NCBI GenBank assembly: GCA_963169045.1
Contig: CAUJDF010000041.1
Location: 128,872 to 192,871 of the forward strand
Direction of reading: 5' to 3'
From: Myxococcota bacterium
GTDB lineage: Bacteria; Myxococcota_A; Bradymonadia; UBA7976; UBA1532
DNA: 64,000 bases
In this document: positions 55,328 through 63,071 of the stretch, in pieces
Position numbering within the stretch: the first letter of the stretch is position 1
How the letters are laid out: each line of letters begins with the position of its first letter
Translations under genes and position numbers: made by a program
The notes under the pieces: model-generated
What the model was told of the DNA's origin: nothing
Database searches by the model: none
What the model saw: only the letters and a program-made list of their open reading frames with translations

Positions 55328-57382
55328 TCAGGTGGGGGTGTCTTCGGACAGATCGGAGAGATAGGTGTAGGCGTCGAGGCTGTCCTCGTAGTGCTTCATG
55401 AGCAGGCGCAGCTGGTCGACCCGGATGCGCCCGCGCCGCAGCGCGCGCTCGGCCTGCCGCCGCACCTTCTCGACCATGTCGTCGGGCACGTACTGCACGT
55501 AGTGCAGCACCTCGCCGACCGAGTCGCCCTTCACCACGTGCGCGACGTTGTAGCCGTCCTTCGAGAGCTCGACGTGCACCGCGTTCGTGTCGCCGAACAG
55601 GTTGTGCAGGTCGCCCAGGATCTCCTGGTAGGCGCCATTGAGGAACAGGCCCAGGTAGTAGGGCTTGCCGGCGTGGATCGGGTGCAGCTCGAGCGAGCGC
55701 TTCACGTCGCGCACGTCGATGAACTGGTCGATCTGCCCGTCGCTGTCGCACGTGAGGTCGGCGATCGTCGCCCGCACCGTCGGCCGCTCCTCGAGCCGGT
55801 GGATCGGCATGATGGGGAAGAGCTGGTCGATGGCCCACGTGTCGGGCGCCGACTGGAAGACCGAGAAGTTGCAGTAGTAGATCGACGCCACGAGGTGCTC
55901 GAGGTCCTGCACCTCCTCGGGGACGAAGTCGAGCGTCCGGATCATCCGCAGGATGCGCCCGCAGCAGCTCCAGAACATGCGCTCGGCGACGGCGCGGTCC
56001 TTCAGGCTCAGGTAACCGAGCCGGAAGATGGTCTGCGCCTCCTCCTTGGCCTGCAGCGCGTCGTGCCAGCTCTCCTGCACACGGCGCTCGCTGACGTTCT
56101 CCCACGCCTCGTACAGGTGCTTGATGACCGGGTGCGCGTCGGGCGCCGGCCGCTCCGGGTCCTCGATGGGGAACTCGGACGTGCCGAGCACCTCGAAGAC
56201 CAGGATCGACTGGTGCGCGACCACCGCGCGGCCGCTCTCGCTCACGATCGTCGGCACGTCCAGGCCGGCGCGGCTGCACGCCTCCTGGATCTGCGAGACG
56301 ACGTCGTAGGCGTACTCCTGCTCGTCGTAGTTCTTCGACGCGTGGAAGTCGGTCTTCGAGCCGTCGTAGTCGATGGCGAGGCCGCCGCCGACGTCGATGT
56401 AGCGCATGTTGCAGCCCATGCGCGCCATCTCGACGTAGATGTGGCCCGCCTCGCGCAGCGCCTGCTTGAACGGGAGGATCGACGAGATCTGGCTGCCGAT
56501 GTGGAAGTGCAGGAGCTGCAGGCAGTGCAGCATCTTCTTGTCGGACAGCCGCTCGATGACCTCGACGATCTCGGCGGCGGTCAGGCCGAACTTGGCCCGG
56601 TCGCCCGCCGACTCCGCCCAGCGCCCGACGCCCTTCGCCGTGAGCTTGGCGCGCACGCCGAGCACCGGCTCGAGGCCCAGCCGCGCCGAGGCCTCGAGCG
56701 CGATGTCGAGCTCCTCGATGCGCTCGAGGACGATGATCACCGTCTTCTCGAACTGCTGGGCGAGGATGGCCGTCTCGATGTACTGCCGGTCCTTGTAGCC
56801 GTTGCAGATGATGATCCCGCCGGGATCCTGGTTCTGCGCCAGCGCGACGAGCAGCTCGGGCTTGGAGCCCGCCTCGAGGCCGTACTTCCACGGGCGGCCG
56901 TACTCGATGATCTCCTCGACCAGGTGCCGCTGCTGGTTGACCTTGATCGGGAACACGCCCCGGTACTCGCCGGCGTAGTTGTACTCGGCGATCGCGCGCG
57001 CGAACGACTCGTTCAGGCGGCGGATTCGGTCGTGCAGGATGTCGCTGAAGCGGATGAGCAGCGGCAGGTCGAGACCGCGCGCCTTCAGGTCGCTGATCAG
57101 CTCGTACAGATCGATCGCGCGGTCGAGGCGCGGATCGGGGCGCACCTCGACGTGCCCTGCCGCGTTGATGCGGAAGTAGGGCTCGCCCCAACCGTTGATG
57201 TTGTAGAGCTCGGCGGCGTCGTCGAGCGTCCACGGCGCGCGCTCGCCGGCGCCCTCGCGCACCTCGTTCTCGGGGTGCTTCGTGTCGTCGACGAGGCGGA
57301 CGCTGCTCTTCTTGGGATCGGCGGCGGGGCGGCCGCGGCGGGGGGGCTTGCCGCCCGCCCGCCGGGTGTCCTGGGTGCTCAC
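55328..57382 (-). CDS. speA: Biosynthetic arginine decarboxylase SpeA
   Basis: 684 aa. PLP-dependent alanine-racemase-fold enzyme converting L-arginine to agmatine. Motifs: WTLDDAAELYNINGWGEPYF at the N-terminus, PLP Lys in FPIKVNQQ, EAGSKPELLVALA, LHFHIGSQIS and DVGGGLAIDYDGS, and the C-terminal YCNFSVFQSAPDTWAIDQLFPIMPIHRL. The length is normal. The GTG at 57382 overlaps the sodB stop as GTGA. A basic, disordered leader of about 50 residues precedes the conserved part. The agmatinase-like gene near 8.2-9.2 kb would continue the pathway. Confidence 0.95.
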   Translation of the reverse strand: MSTQDTRRAGGKPPRRGRPAADPKKSSVRLVDDTKHPENEVREGAGERAPWTLDDAAELYNINGWGEPYFRINAAGHVEVRPDPRLDRAIDLYELISDLKARGLDLPLLIRFSDILHDRIRRLNESFARAIAEYNYAGEYRGVFPIKVNQQRHLVEEIIEYGRPWKYGLEAGSKPELLVALAQNQDPGGIIICNGYKDRQYIETAILAQQFEKTVIIVLERIEELDIALEASARLGLEPVLGVRAKLTAKGVGRWAESAGDRAKFGLTAAEIVEVIERLSDKKMLHCLQLLHFHIGSQISSILPFKQALREAGHIYVEMARMGCNMRYIDVGGGLAIDYDGSKTDFHASKNYDEQEYAYDVVSQIQEACSRAGLDVPTIVSESGRAVVAHQSILVFEVLGTSEFPIEDPERPAPDAHPVIKHLYEAWENVSERRVQESWHDALQAKEEAQTIFRLGYLSLKDRAVAERMFWSCCGRILRMIRTLDFVPEEVQDLEHLVASIYYCNFSVFQSAPDTWAIDQLFPIMPIHRLEERPTVRATIADLTCDSDGQIDQFIDVRDVKRSLELHPIHAGKPYYLGLFLNGAYQEILGDLHNLFGDTNAVHVELSKDGYNVAHVVKGDSVGEVLHYVQYVPDDMVEKVRRQAERALRRGRIRVDQLRLLMKHYEDSLDAYTYLSDLSEDTPT

Positions 57383-57963
57383 TGCTTGAAGTTCTCGGCG
57401 ACGAAGTCCCAGTTGACGACGTTCCACCACGTCTGCACGAACTTCGCGCGGTCGTTGCGGTAGTCGATGTAGTAGGCGTGCTCCCACACGTCGCAGGTGA
57501 GCAGCGCCGTACCGCCCTGGGTCAGGGGCAGCTCGGCATTGGGCGTCGAGTAGATCTCGAGGCCGGCGTCCTTCTTGACGAGCCAGGCCCAGCCGGAGCC
57601 GAACTGGCCGACGGCCGCCGCGTTGAACTTCGCCTGGAAGTCGGCGACGCTGCCGAAGCTCTTCTCGATGGCGGCCTTCAGCTCGCCCGTCGGACCGGCG
57701 CCGCCGTTCGGCTTCATGCAGTTCCAGAAGAACGTGTGGTTCCACACCTGGGCGGCGTTGTTGAACACCGGGCCCTTGCCCGCGGTGCGGATGATCGTCT
57801 CGAGATCCTTGCCGGCGAGCGACGCGTCCTTCTCGACGAACTCGTTGAGCTTGTTGACGTACGCGTTGTGGTGCTTGCCGTGGTGGTATTCGAGCGTCTC
57901 AGCCGACATGTGCGGCGCGAGGGCGTCCTTCGAGTAGGGCAACGGCGGCAGCTTGAAGGTCAT
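57379..57963 (-). CDS. sodB: Iron-type superoxide dismutase
   Basis: 194 aa. Dismutates superoxide in the cytoplasm. Metal ligands His27, His76, Asp158 and His162 are visible in YHHGKHHNAYV, WNHTFFW and DVWEHAYY. Gln72 in NNAAQVWNHTFFW, and NAELPLT instead of NQDSPL, mark the Fe rather than the Mn type. ATG at 57963, after an AGGAGCTTG-like ribosome site. It is first in a run with speA (four-base overlap) and the AGPS-like gene. Confidence 0.95.
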   Translation of the reverse strand: MTFKLPPLPYSKDALAPHMSAETLEYHHGKHHNAYVNKLNEFVEKDASLAGKDLETIIRTAGKGPVFNNAAQVWNHTFFWNCMKPNGGAGPTGELKAAIEKSFGSVADFQAKFNAAAVGQFGSGWAWLVKKDAGLEIYSTPNAELPLTQGGTALLTCDVWEHAYYIDYRNDRAKFVQTWWNVVNWDFVAENFKQ

Positions 57964-58153
57964 CGCAAGCTCCTTTCGACGAGCGGGTCCGCGGCGCGCG
58001 GTCCCTGCCAGATGCGACGTGTCGGCGAACGGTCGCGTCCGCCGACGGAATCGCTGAAACGAGTCTCACGGCGGGGGGCCATCGTCAAGCGGTCAGGGAC
58101 GTCCCCCGGACGTCTCGGCGGGGCGCCTCGCGAGGCCGGCCTCGGCGGCGCGG

Positions 58154-58369
58154 TCAGTCGTCGGTGTCGGGATCGGCGAGCAGGCCGGTGACGTCGGGCG
58201 GCGTCGTCCACTCGTCGCGCGCCTCGTCGTACACGCCGCCCCGCCGCGCCGCGCAGGCGGCGCAGAGCAGCACGTCCTCCTCGATCGCGTAGCCGCGCTG
58301 CGCGTCGGGATCGAGGAGCGCCTTGCACTGCACACAGGTGAGGACGTCGTCGAGCTCTTCGTCGGCCAT
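58154..58369 (-). CDS. Small Cys4 zinc-ribbon-like protein
   Basis: 71 aa, cytoplasmic and acidic. Two Cys pairs, CVQC and CAAC, are 20 residues apart, a likely zinc ribbon. The rest is charged and probably disordered. ATG at 58369 with GGAGG in place. Family unknown; it resembles the small zinc-finger proteins common in Deltaproteobacteria. Divergent from the outer-membrane protein gene across 52 bases. Confidence 0.65.
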   Translation of the reverse strand: MADEELDDVLTCVQCKALLDPDAQRGYAIEEDVLLCAACAARRGGVYDEARDEWTTPPDVTGLLADPDTDD

Positions 58370-58421
58370 CGGTGCCTCCGCGTTCGTGCAGTCGTGATGC
58401 GCCGTCTGCTATCAAGGCCGC

Positions 58422-59831
58422 ATGCAGCGCGCCCTCGCCGGAGCGGTCGCCGCGGCCGCGCTGGTCGTCGCGCCGGCCCGCGCCCTCGAGGCCGAGGGCC
58501 GCGTCATCGGCGCCGTCATCGGCAGCGTCGAGCGCGGGCGACCGGCCCAGGCCATGGACCTCGACGCCGGGACCCTCCGCCTCGACGGCTGGCTGCGTCC
58601 CACCGAGGACGACGCCGCCGCCTACGTCTTCGCCGCCGCCGAGGCCGACGTGCGGGTCGCCGACTGGCTGTCGCTCCGCTTCGGCGCCGATACCGGCTTG
58701 ATCCGCGAGCGAGACGGCGCGGTGGAGTCGGGCGGTCGCCCGATCGGCGAGGAGGCGTCGGCGACGCTCTTCCTCCGCACCGCCTGGGCCGACGTCACCG
58801 CCCCGGACGGCGCGTTCGGCCTCGGCGTCGGCCGCCGCGCCGTGCGCGTGGCCGAGGGCCTGCTCTTCGACGAGTACGCGACCGGCATCGAGGCCTACGT
58901 CGGCCTCGGCGACTTCGCGCTGTCCGCGGGGCTGTGGGTCCCCGGGCGCGACCTTTCGCCCGAGGGCGAGCCCTTCGTGGTGGGCGAGCTGGCGTACGCC
59001 TTCGATTTCCTCAGTCGTGTCGCGGTGTTCGCGGCCATGCACCGCGACAGCGGCGAGACGGCGCGCGCCCTCGGCGAGCAGCTCGTCGTCGAGCGCCGGG
59101 CCACCCTCTCGCCGGCCGACCTCGGCGACGCGCACCTGCTGTGCAACGTCGCCGACGGCGAGGCGCGGCCGTGGTGGATCGGCGCCACCGCCGATCTCGT
59201 GCTCGAGGGCCACACGCTGCGGGGCGCGGTCCTCGCCGGCCGGGGCGAGGCCCGCGTGGACCTCGCCGCCGACCGGAGCCGCCCCCTCTGCCGGGCCGCG
59301 CGCGACCTCGGGTCCGCCGACCTCGACCTGCGCGCCCTCGCCGCCGACGTGACGTGGCGCGCGCGCGCCGGCGCGTCGCTCTGGCCGGGCGCCTTCGCGC
59401 TCTACCACGGCGGCGGCACGTTCGACGGAGGCGGCGGCACGTACACGTCGTTCCTGTCGATCGATCCGTACTCCGATCGGCCGGTCGTCTTCTTCGACGC
59501 GGGCCTGGCCGCGGGTTACGCGCCGCGCGCGCACCGCGCCGCGGGCGTCGCCGGGCGCGGCCTGGTCGCGGCGGGGCCGACGCTGCTCTTCAGCCCCGAC
59601 GCGGCGCTCGAGGTGCACCTGCTGGCGGCGGCGCTCTTCGCCGACGCGCCCGGGCCGCTCGGCGACGCGCGCCGCTACGGCGAGGAGCTCGACGCGCGCG
59701 CCACCTGGCGTCCGACCGAGGGCCTCGCGCTCAGCGCCGAGGCCGGCGCCTGGCGGCTCGGCGACTTCTTCCCCGAGGAGGGCACGGTCTGGCAGGCGCG
59801 CCTCGGCTTGCGCGCGGAATGGCCGCCGTGA
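58422..59831 (+). CDS. Predicted outer-membrane beta-barrel protein
   Basis: 469 aa. Signal peptide (AAAALVVAPARALEA). The remainder shows alternating polar and hydrophobic residues in many short strands (RVADWLSLRFGADTGLI, FVVGELAYAFDFLSRVAVFAAMHRD, WWIGATADLVLEGHTLRGAVLAGRGEA) and ends with LRLGLRAEWPP-like aromatic strands, as in porin-type barrels. No known porin signature. It begins a co-directional run: small acidic protein, sigma factor, anti-sigma factor, DUF3106-like protein. Confidence 0.68.
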   Translation: MQRALAGAVAAAALVVAPARALEAEGRVIGAVIGSVERGRPAQAMDLDAGTLRLDGWLRPTEDDAAAYVFAAAEADVRVADWLSLRFGADTGLIRERDGAVESGGRPIGEEASATLFLRTAWADVTAPDGAFGLGVGRRAVRVAEGLLFDEYATGIEAYVGLGDFALSAGLWVPGRDLSPEGEPFVVGELAYAFDFLSRVAVFAAMHRDSGETARALGEQLVVERRATLSPADLGDAHLLCNVADGEARPWWIGATADLVLEGHTLRGAVLAGRGEARVDLAADRSRPLCRAARDLGSADLDLRALAADVTWRARAGASLWPGAFALYHGGGTFDGGGGTYTSFLSIDPYSDRPVVFFDAGLAAGYAPRAHRAAGVAGRGLVAAGPTLLFSPDAALEVHLLAAALFADAPGPLGDARRYGEELDARATWRPTEGLALSAEAGAWRLGDFFPEEGTVWQARLGLRAEWPP

Positions 59832-59874
59832 GATTCGACCGCAACCTCCGGCGGCGGGGCGGGTTGAGGTGGAC

Positions 59875-60075
59875 GTGAGACCGCTTTCGATCGTGGTGGC
59901 CCTGTTCGTCGACGCCGGCGCCCCCGCGCCGACGTCCGCCCCGCCGGCGCCGCCGCCGCGCGACGCCGACGCCGAGGTCATCGAGCAGCTCGACTTCCTG
60001 CAGTCCCTCGAGCTCCTGCGCGACGACGACCTGACCCTGTTTATGGAAGACGAGGAGGACGCCCGCGATGAGTGA
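59875..60075 (+). CDS. Small acidic protein heading the ECF sigma operon
   Basis: 66 aa from the GTG at 59875, preceded by GAGGTGGAC; the GTG at 59869 is an alternative. A weakly hydrophobic N-terminus (RPLSIVVALFVDAG) and a Pro/Ala stretch lead to an acidic amphipathic helix AEVIEQLDFLQSLELLRDDD. This resembles the C-terminal LDLLEVYGEVEALDAL helix of the anti-sigma factor two genes downstream. The sigma factor's ATG lies inside its last codons (8-base overlap). Function unknown; it may be a partner of the anti-sigma factor. Confidence 0.6.
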   Translation: MRPLSIVVALFVDAGAPAPTSAPPAPPPRDADAEVIEQLDFLQSLELLRDDDLTLFMEDEEDARDE

Positions 60076-60667
60076 GGTCTTCGTCCTCGACGAGGACGCC
60101 CGGCTGATGTGCCGCGTGCGCGACGGCGACGCCGGCGCGTTCGACCGGCTCTTCGAGCGCTGGCGCGTGCCCATCGTGCGGTTCGCGGTGCGCTTCGTCG
60201 GTCGCCAGGACCGCGGCGAGGAGCTCGCGCAGGAGGTCTTCCTCAAGCTGTACCGGGCCCGCGCCCGCTACGAGCCGCGGGAGCGCTTCGCCGCCTGGAT
60301 CTTCCGCGTCGCGACGAACACCTGCCTCAACGAGGTGCGCCGGCCCGAGTACCGGCACCGCCCGGTCGACGTCGAGGACCTCGCCCAGGAGCCGACCGAC
60401 AGGTCCAGGCCGCGGGCCGACGACGCCGTCCACGCGCTGCGGCTCCAGGCCGCCGTCCGCGAGGCGGTGGCCACGCTGCCGGACACGCAGCGCGCCGCCC
60501 TGCTGCTGCAGCAGGACCAGGGCCTGAGCTACGACGAGATCGCCGCCGCGCTCGACTCGACGACGTCGGCGGTGAAGGCGCTGCTCAACCGGGCGCGCCG
60601 CACGCTCACGGAGCGCCTCGCGCCGTGGCTCGAAGCGCGCAGGGCCACGGAGGGGGTGGGCACGTGA
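60068..60667 (+). CDS. RNA polymerase ECF sigma factor
   Basis: 199 aa. Region 2 at about 15-90: RVRDGDAGAFDRLFERW, AVRFVGRQDRGEELAQEVFLKLYRARARYEPRERFAAWIFRVATNTCLNEVRR. Region 4 at about 125-185: AVATLPDTQRAALLLQQDQGLSYDEIAAALDSTTSAVKALLNRARRTLTERL. Both regions are complete. It directs RNA polymerase to stress- or envelope-type promoters. ATG at 60068. The anti-sigma gene overlaps its stop as GTGA, the classic arrangement for a cognate pair. Confidence 0.93.
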   Translation: MSEVFVLDEDARLMCRVRDGDAGAFDRLFERWRVPIVRFAVRFVGRQDRGEELAQEVFLKLYRARARYEPRERFAAWIFRVATNTCLNEVRRPEYRHRPVDVEDLAQEPTDRSRPRADDAVHALRLQAAVREAVATLPDTQRAALLLQQDQGLSYDEIAAALDSTTSAVKALLNRARRTLTERLAPWLEARRATEGVGT

Positions 60668-61188
60668 GCCGCGAAGACGACGCGCTCGACGCGCTGCTGG
60701 CGCTGGACCGGCCCGTGCCCACGTCGGGGTTCGACGCCCGCGTCCGCGCCGCCATCGCCGCCGACCCGGCGCTCGACGCGCTGCTCGCCGCCGACCGGCC
60801 CGCGCCGGGCGCCGACTTCGACGCCCGCGTCCGCGCCGCCATCGCCGACGAGGCGGCCGGCGATCCGCTCGACGCGCTGCTCGCCGCCGACCGCCCGATC
60901 CCGTCGCCCGGGTTCGACGCCCGCGTGCGCGGCGCCGTCCGGGCAGAGCGCCGCCGCGGCGGGTGGATCGCCGGCGCGCTCGCGGCCGCCGCGGCCGCGG
61001 CCGCGCTCTTCTTCGTCGCGCCCCGCGGCGAGGGCGACGGGGATCTCGACGCCGACGCGGCGCTGCTCGCCCACCTCGACCTGCTCGAGGTGTACGGCGA
61101 GGTGGAGGCGCTCGACGCGCTCGAGGACGAAGAGACGTTCGAGCTCGTCGCCGCGCTCGACGACGTGAACGCGGAGGGCATCCCGTGA
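60664..61188 (+). CDS. Membrane anti-sigma factor with three tandem N-terminal repeats
   Basis: 174 aa. The cytoplasmic part (residues 1-95) consists of three tandem copies of LDALLAADRP-x-P-x-x-x-FDARVRAAI. Such a helical element occurs once at the N-terminus of many anti-sigma factors. One transmembrane helix follows (about 100-117, IAGALAAAAAAAALFFV), then an acidic C-terminal helix (LLAHLDLLEVYGEVEALDALEDEETFELVAALDD). There is no zinc H-x3-C-x2-C motif. GTG at 60664 overlaps the sigma stop; the next gene overlaps its own end the same way. It is predicted to hold the sigma factor at the membrane. Confidence 0.8.
   Translation: MSREDDALDALLALDRPVPTSGFDARVRAAIAADPALDALLAADRPAPGADFDARVRAAIADEAAGDPLDALLAADRPIPSPGFDARVRGAVRAERRRGGWIAGALAAAAAAAALFFVAPRGEGDGDLDADAALLAHLDLLEVYGEVEALDALEDEETFELVAALDDVNAEGIP
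60685..60948 (+). repeat. Three tandem intragenic repeats of about 90 bp in the anti-sigma gene
   Basis: Each copy begins CTCGACGCGCTGCT and contains TTCGACGCCCGCGT. DNA identity between copies is high, which suggests recent duplication. They encode the triplicated putative sigma-binding helix. Confidence 0.75.
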
Positions 61189-61685
61189 TCCGCTGCCTCT
61201 TGTGGCTGTGCCTGCTCGCCGTCCCCGCGTCGGCGCTCGCCGCCGGCGAGCCCGAGGCCGCCGCCGCGCAGGACGAGAAGCGCGCCCGCTGGGACAAGCT
61301 GTCGCCCGAGGAGAAGCAGGCGCTCCGAGACCGTCTGCAGAAGTTCAAGGACCTGCCGCCCGAGGAGCGCGAGCGCCTGCGCCGCCGCTGGGCTCGCTTC
61401 CGCGCGTTGCCGACCGAGGAGCGCGAGGCCATCCGCGGCCACTGGGCGCGCTACCGCGACCTGCCGCCGACGGAGCGCGAGGCCCTGCGCCGCAACTTCG
61501 AGCGCTACGAGAAGATGGGCCGCGCCGAGCGCGCGAAGGTGCGCCAGCTCTATCGCCGGCTGATGCAGATGTCGCCGGCGGAACGTCAGAGATTCCTCAA
61601 CAATCTCAAGCGATTCCGAGACATGAGCCCCGCGGAGCGGCAGGATCTGCGCCGCCGGTTCCGCGAGCGTCGGCGCGATCGCTGA
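61185..61685 (+). CDS. Exported Arg/Glu-rich helical protein (DUF3106-like)
   Basis: 166 aa from the GTG at 61185 (GTGA overlap with the anti-sigma stop). Signal peptide ending SALAAG. Then about five repeats of the pattern W-x-x-L-[SP]-P-E-E-R-x-x-L-R-x-R-[WFL] (KLSPEEKQALRDRLQKF, DLPPEERERLRRRWARF, ALPTEEREAIRGHWARY, and so on), as in DUF3106 proteins. Periplasmic by prediction. Its position behind the sigma/anti-sigma pair suggests it is a sensor or target of the system; DUF3106 proteins often occur beside ECF pairs, as I recall. Confidence 0.8.
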   Translation: MIRCLLWLCLLAVPASALAAGEPEAAAAQDEKRARWDKLSPEEKQALRDRLQKFKDLPPEERERLRRRWARFRALPTEEREAIRGHWARYRDLPPTEREALRRNFERYEKMGRAERAKVRQLYRRLMQMSPAERQRFLNNLKRFRDMSPAERQDLRRRFRERRRDR

Positions 61686-61718
61686 CGAGACGTCGCACAT
61701 CCATTAGGATGCGCGCCC

Positions 61719-62636
61719 ATGCTGAGCTTCCTCCCGCACTGGCTGCGCGGCACCCTCGCCAGCCTCCTGATCATCGTGAACACCGCGCTGGTGTTCGTGC
61801 CCATGAACCTCGTCGCGCTGCTGAAGCTCGCCGTGCCGGTGACGGCGTGGCGCAAGCTGTGTACGCGCGTGATCATGGCCATGGCCACCTACTGGGTGTC
61901 GTCCAACGGCTTCTTCTTCTATTTGCTGCATCGAATCGAGTGGATCATCGAGCTGCCGACGGATCTGCGCACCGATGCGTGGTACCTGGTGACGTGCAAC
62001 CACCGCTCGTGGTCCGACATCCCGGTCGTCCAGTACGCGCTGAACCACCGTGTGCCCTTCCTGAAGTTCTTTCTGAAGCAGCAGCTCATCTGGGTGCCGC
62101 TGCTCGGCGTGTGCTGGTGGGCGCTCGATTTTCCGTTCATGAAGCGCTACACCAAGGCGCAGATCGAGAAGGATCCGTCGCTGAAGGGCAAGGACCTGGA
62201 GACGACGCGGCGCGCCTGCGAGAAGTTCCGGCACACGCCGGTGGCCGTCTTCAACTTCCTCGAGGGCACTCGCTTCACGCGGGCCAAGCACGACCGGCAG
62301 CAGTCGCCCTACGCGGACCTGCTCCTGCCGCGCGCCGGCGGCGTCGGCTTCGTGCTCGGCGCGATGGGCGACCGGCTCGACACGATGCTCGATCTCACGC
62401 TGCTGTACCCCGACGGCGATCCGACGTTCTGGGACCTGCTCTCGGGGCGCCTGCCCCGCGTGGTGGTGCACGGCGAGCTGCGGTCGATCCCGGCGGCGTT
62501 CCTCGGCCGCGACTACCTGAACGACGAGGCCTTCCGTGACGCGTTCCAGCGGTGGGTGCGCGACGTCTGGACCGACAAGGACGCCCTCCTCGCCGACCTG
62601 CGCGCACGCTACGCTGCGCAGGGCCGCGCCAACTGA
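61719..62636 (+). CDS. YihG-like membrane acyltransferase (PlsC family)
   Basis: 305 aa. Two N-terminal hydrophobic segments (WLRGTLASLLIIVNTALVFV and the one near residue 60), then LPLAT motifs CNHRSWSDI (HX4D, motif I), LGVCWWALDFPFMKRY (motif II region) and FNFLEGTRFT (motif III). This matches the YihG/LCLAT-like group, thought to transfer acyl chains to lysophospholipids in the inner membrane. ATG at 61719, 33 bases after the DUF3106-like gene. It is a second acyltransferase of a different subtype from the one at 25.8-26.7 kb. Confidence 0.87.
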   Translation: MLSFLPHWLRGTLASLLIIVNTALVFVPMNLVALLKLAVPVTAWRKLCTRVIMAMATYWVSSNGFFFYLLHRIEWIIELPTDLRTDAWYLVTCNHRSWSDIPVVQYALNHRVPFLKFFLKQQLIWVPLLGVCWWALDFPFMKRYTKAQIEKDPSLKGKDLETTRRACEKFRHTPVAVFNFLEGTRFTRAKHDRQQSPYADLLLPRAGGVGFVLGAMGDRLDTMLDLTLLYPDGDPTFWDLLSGRLPRVVVHGELRSIPAAFLGRDYLNDEAFRDAFQRWVRDVWTDKDALLADLRARYAAQGRAN

Positions 62637-62645
62637 GGGGAGCCC

Positions 62646-63032
62646 GTGAACGACCCGCAGATCGACCGCTTCCGCCACCTGCTGATCGCGCAGCGCGACG
62701 CCCTGCGCGACGCCGGCGCCGTCAAGCTCGACCCGCTCCGCGACGACGCGGTCGGCAAGGTCGACGACGACCTCGCGCCGCTCAACGAGATGGCCCAGGT
62801 GATCGCCTCGAACCGCAACCGCGACCGCGCCGGCTCGCTACAGAAGATCGAGGCCGCGCTCGCGCGCCTCGAGGAGGACCCCGAGAGCTTCGGCGACTGC
62901 GAGGACTGCGGCGAGGCGATCTCCCACAAGCGCCTCGAGCTGATGCCTTGGACGACGCTGTGCGTCGCCTGCCAGGGCGCGCGCGAGAACCCGAAGGGCG
63001 GCTCGCGGCGCCACATCACCGACTACAAGTAG
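62646..63032 (+). CDS. TraR/DksA-type zinc-finger protein
   Basis: 128 aa. Coiled-coil N-terminal half, then a zinc finger with Cys pairs CEDC and CVAC 17 residues apart (GDCEDCGEAISHKRLELMPWTTLCVAC), as in DksA/TraR proteins that bind the secondary channel of RNA polymerase. Lacks the DksA-specific DxxDxA acidic tip by eye, so it is probably a DksA-like paralogue. The GTG at 62646 lies nine bases after the acyltransferase stop. Confidence 0.87.
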   Translation: MNDPQIDRFRHLLIAQRDALRDAGAVKLDPLRDDAVGKVDDDLAPLNEMAQVIASNRNRDRAGSLQKIEAALARLEEDPESFGDCEDCGEAISHKRLELMPWTTLCVACQGARENPKGGSRRHITDYK

Positions 63033-63071
63033 CGCTTCCGACGGACGGGCGGCGGCGGTTAGACTCGCGCC

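Noticed and set aside
57964-58153. tRNA or small RNA between sodB and the zinc-ribbon gene
   Set aside because: No cloverleaf, no CCA-like end and no clear hairpin with a T-run; only GC-rich sequence.
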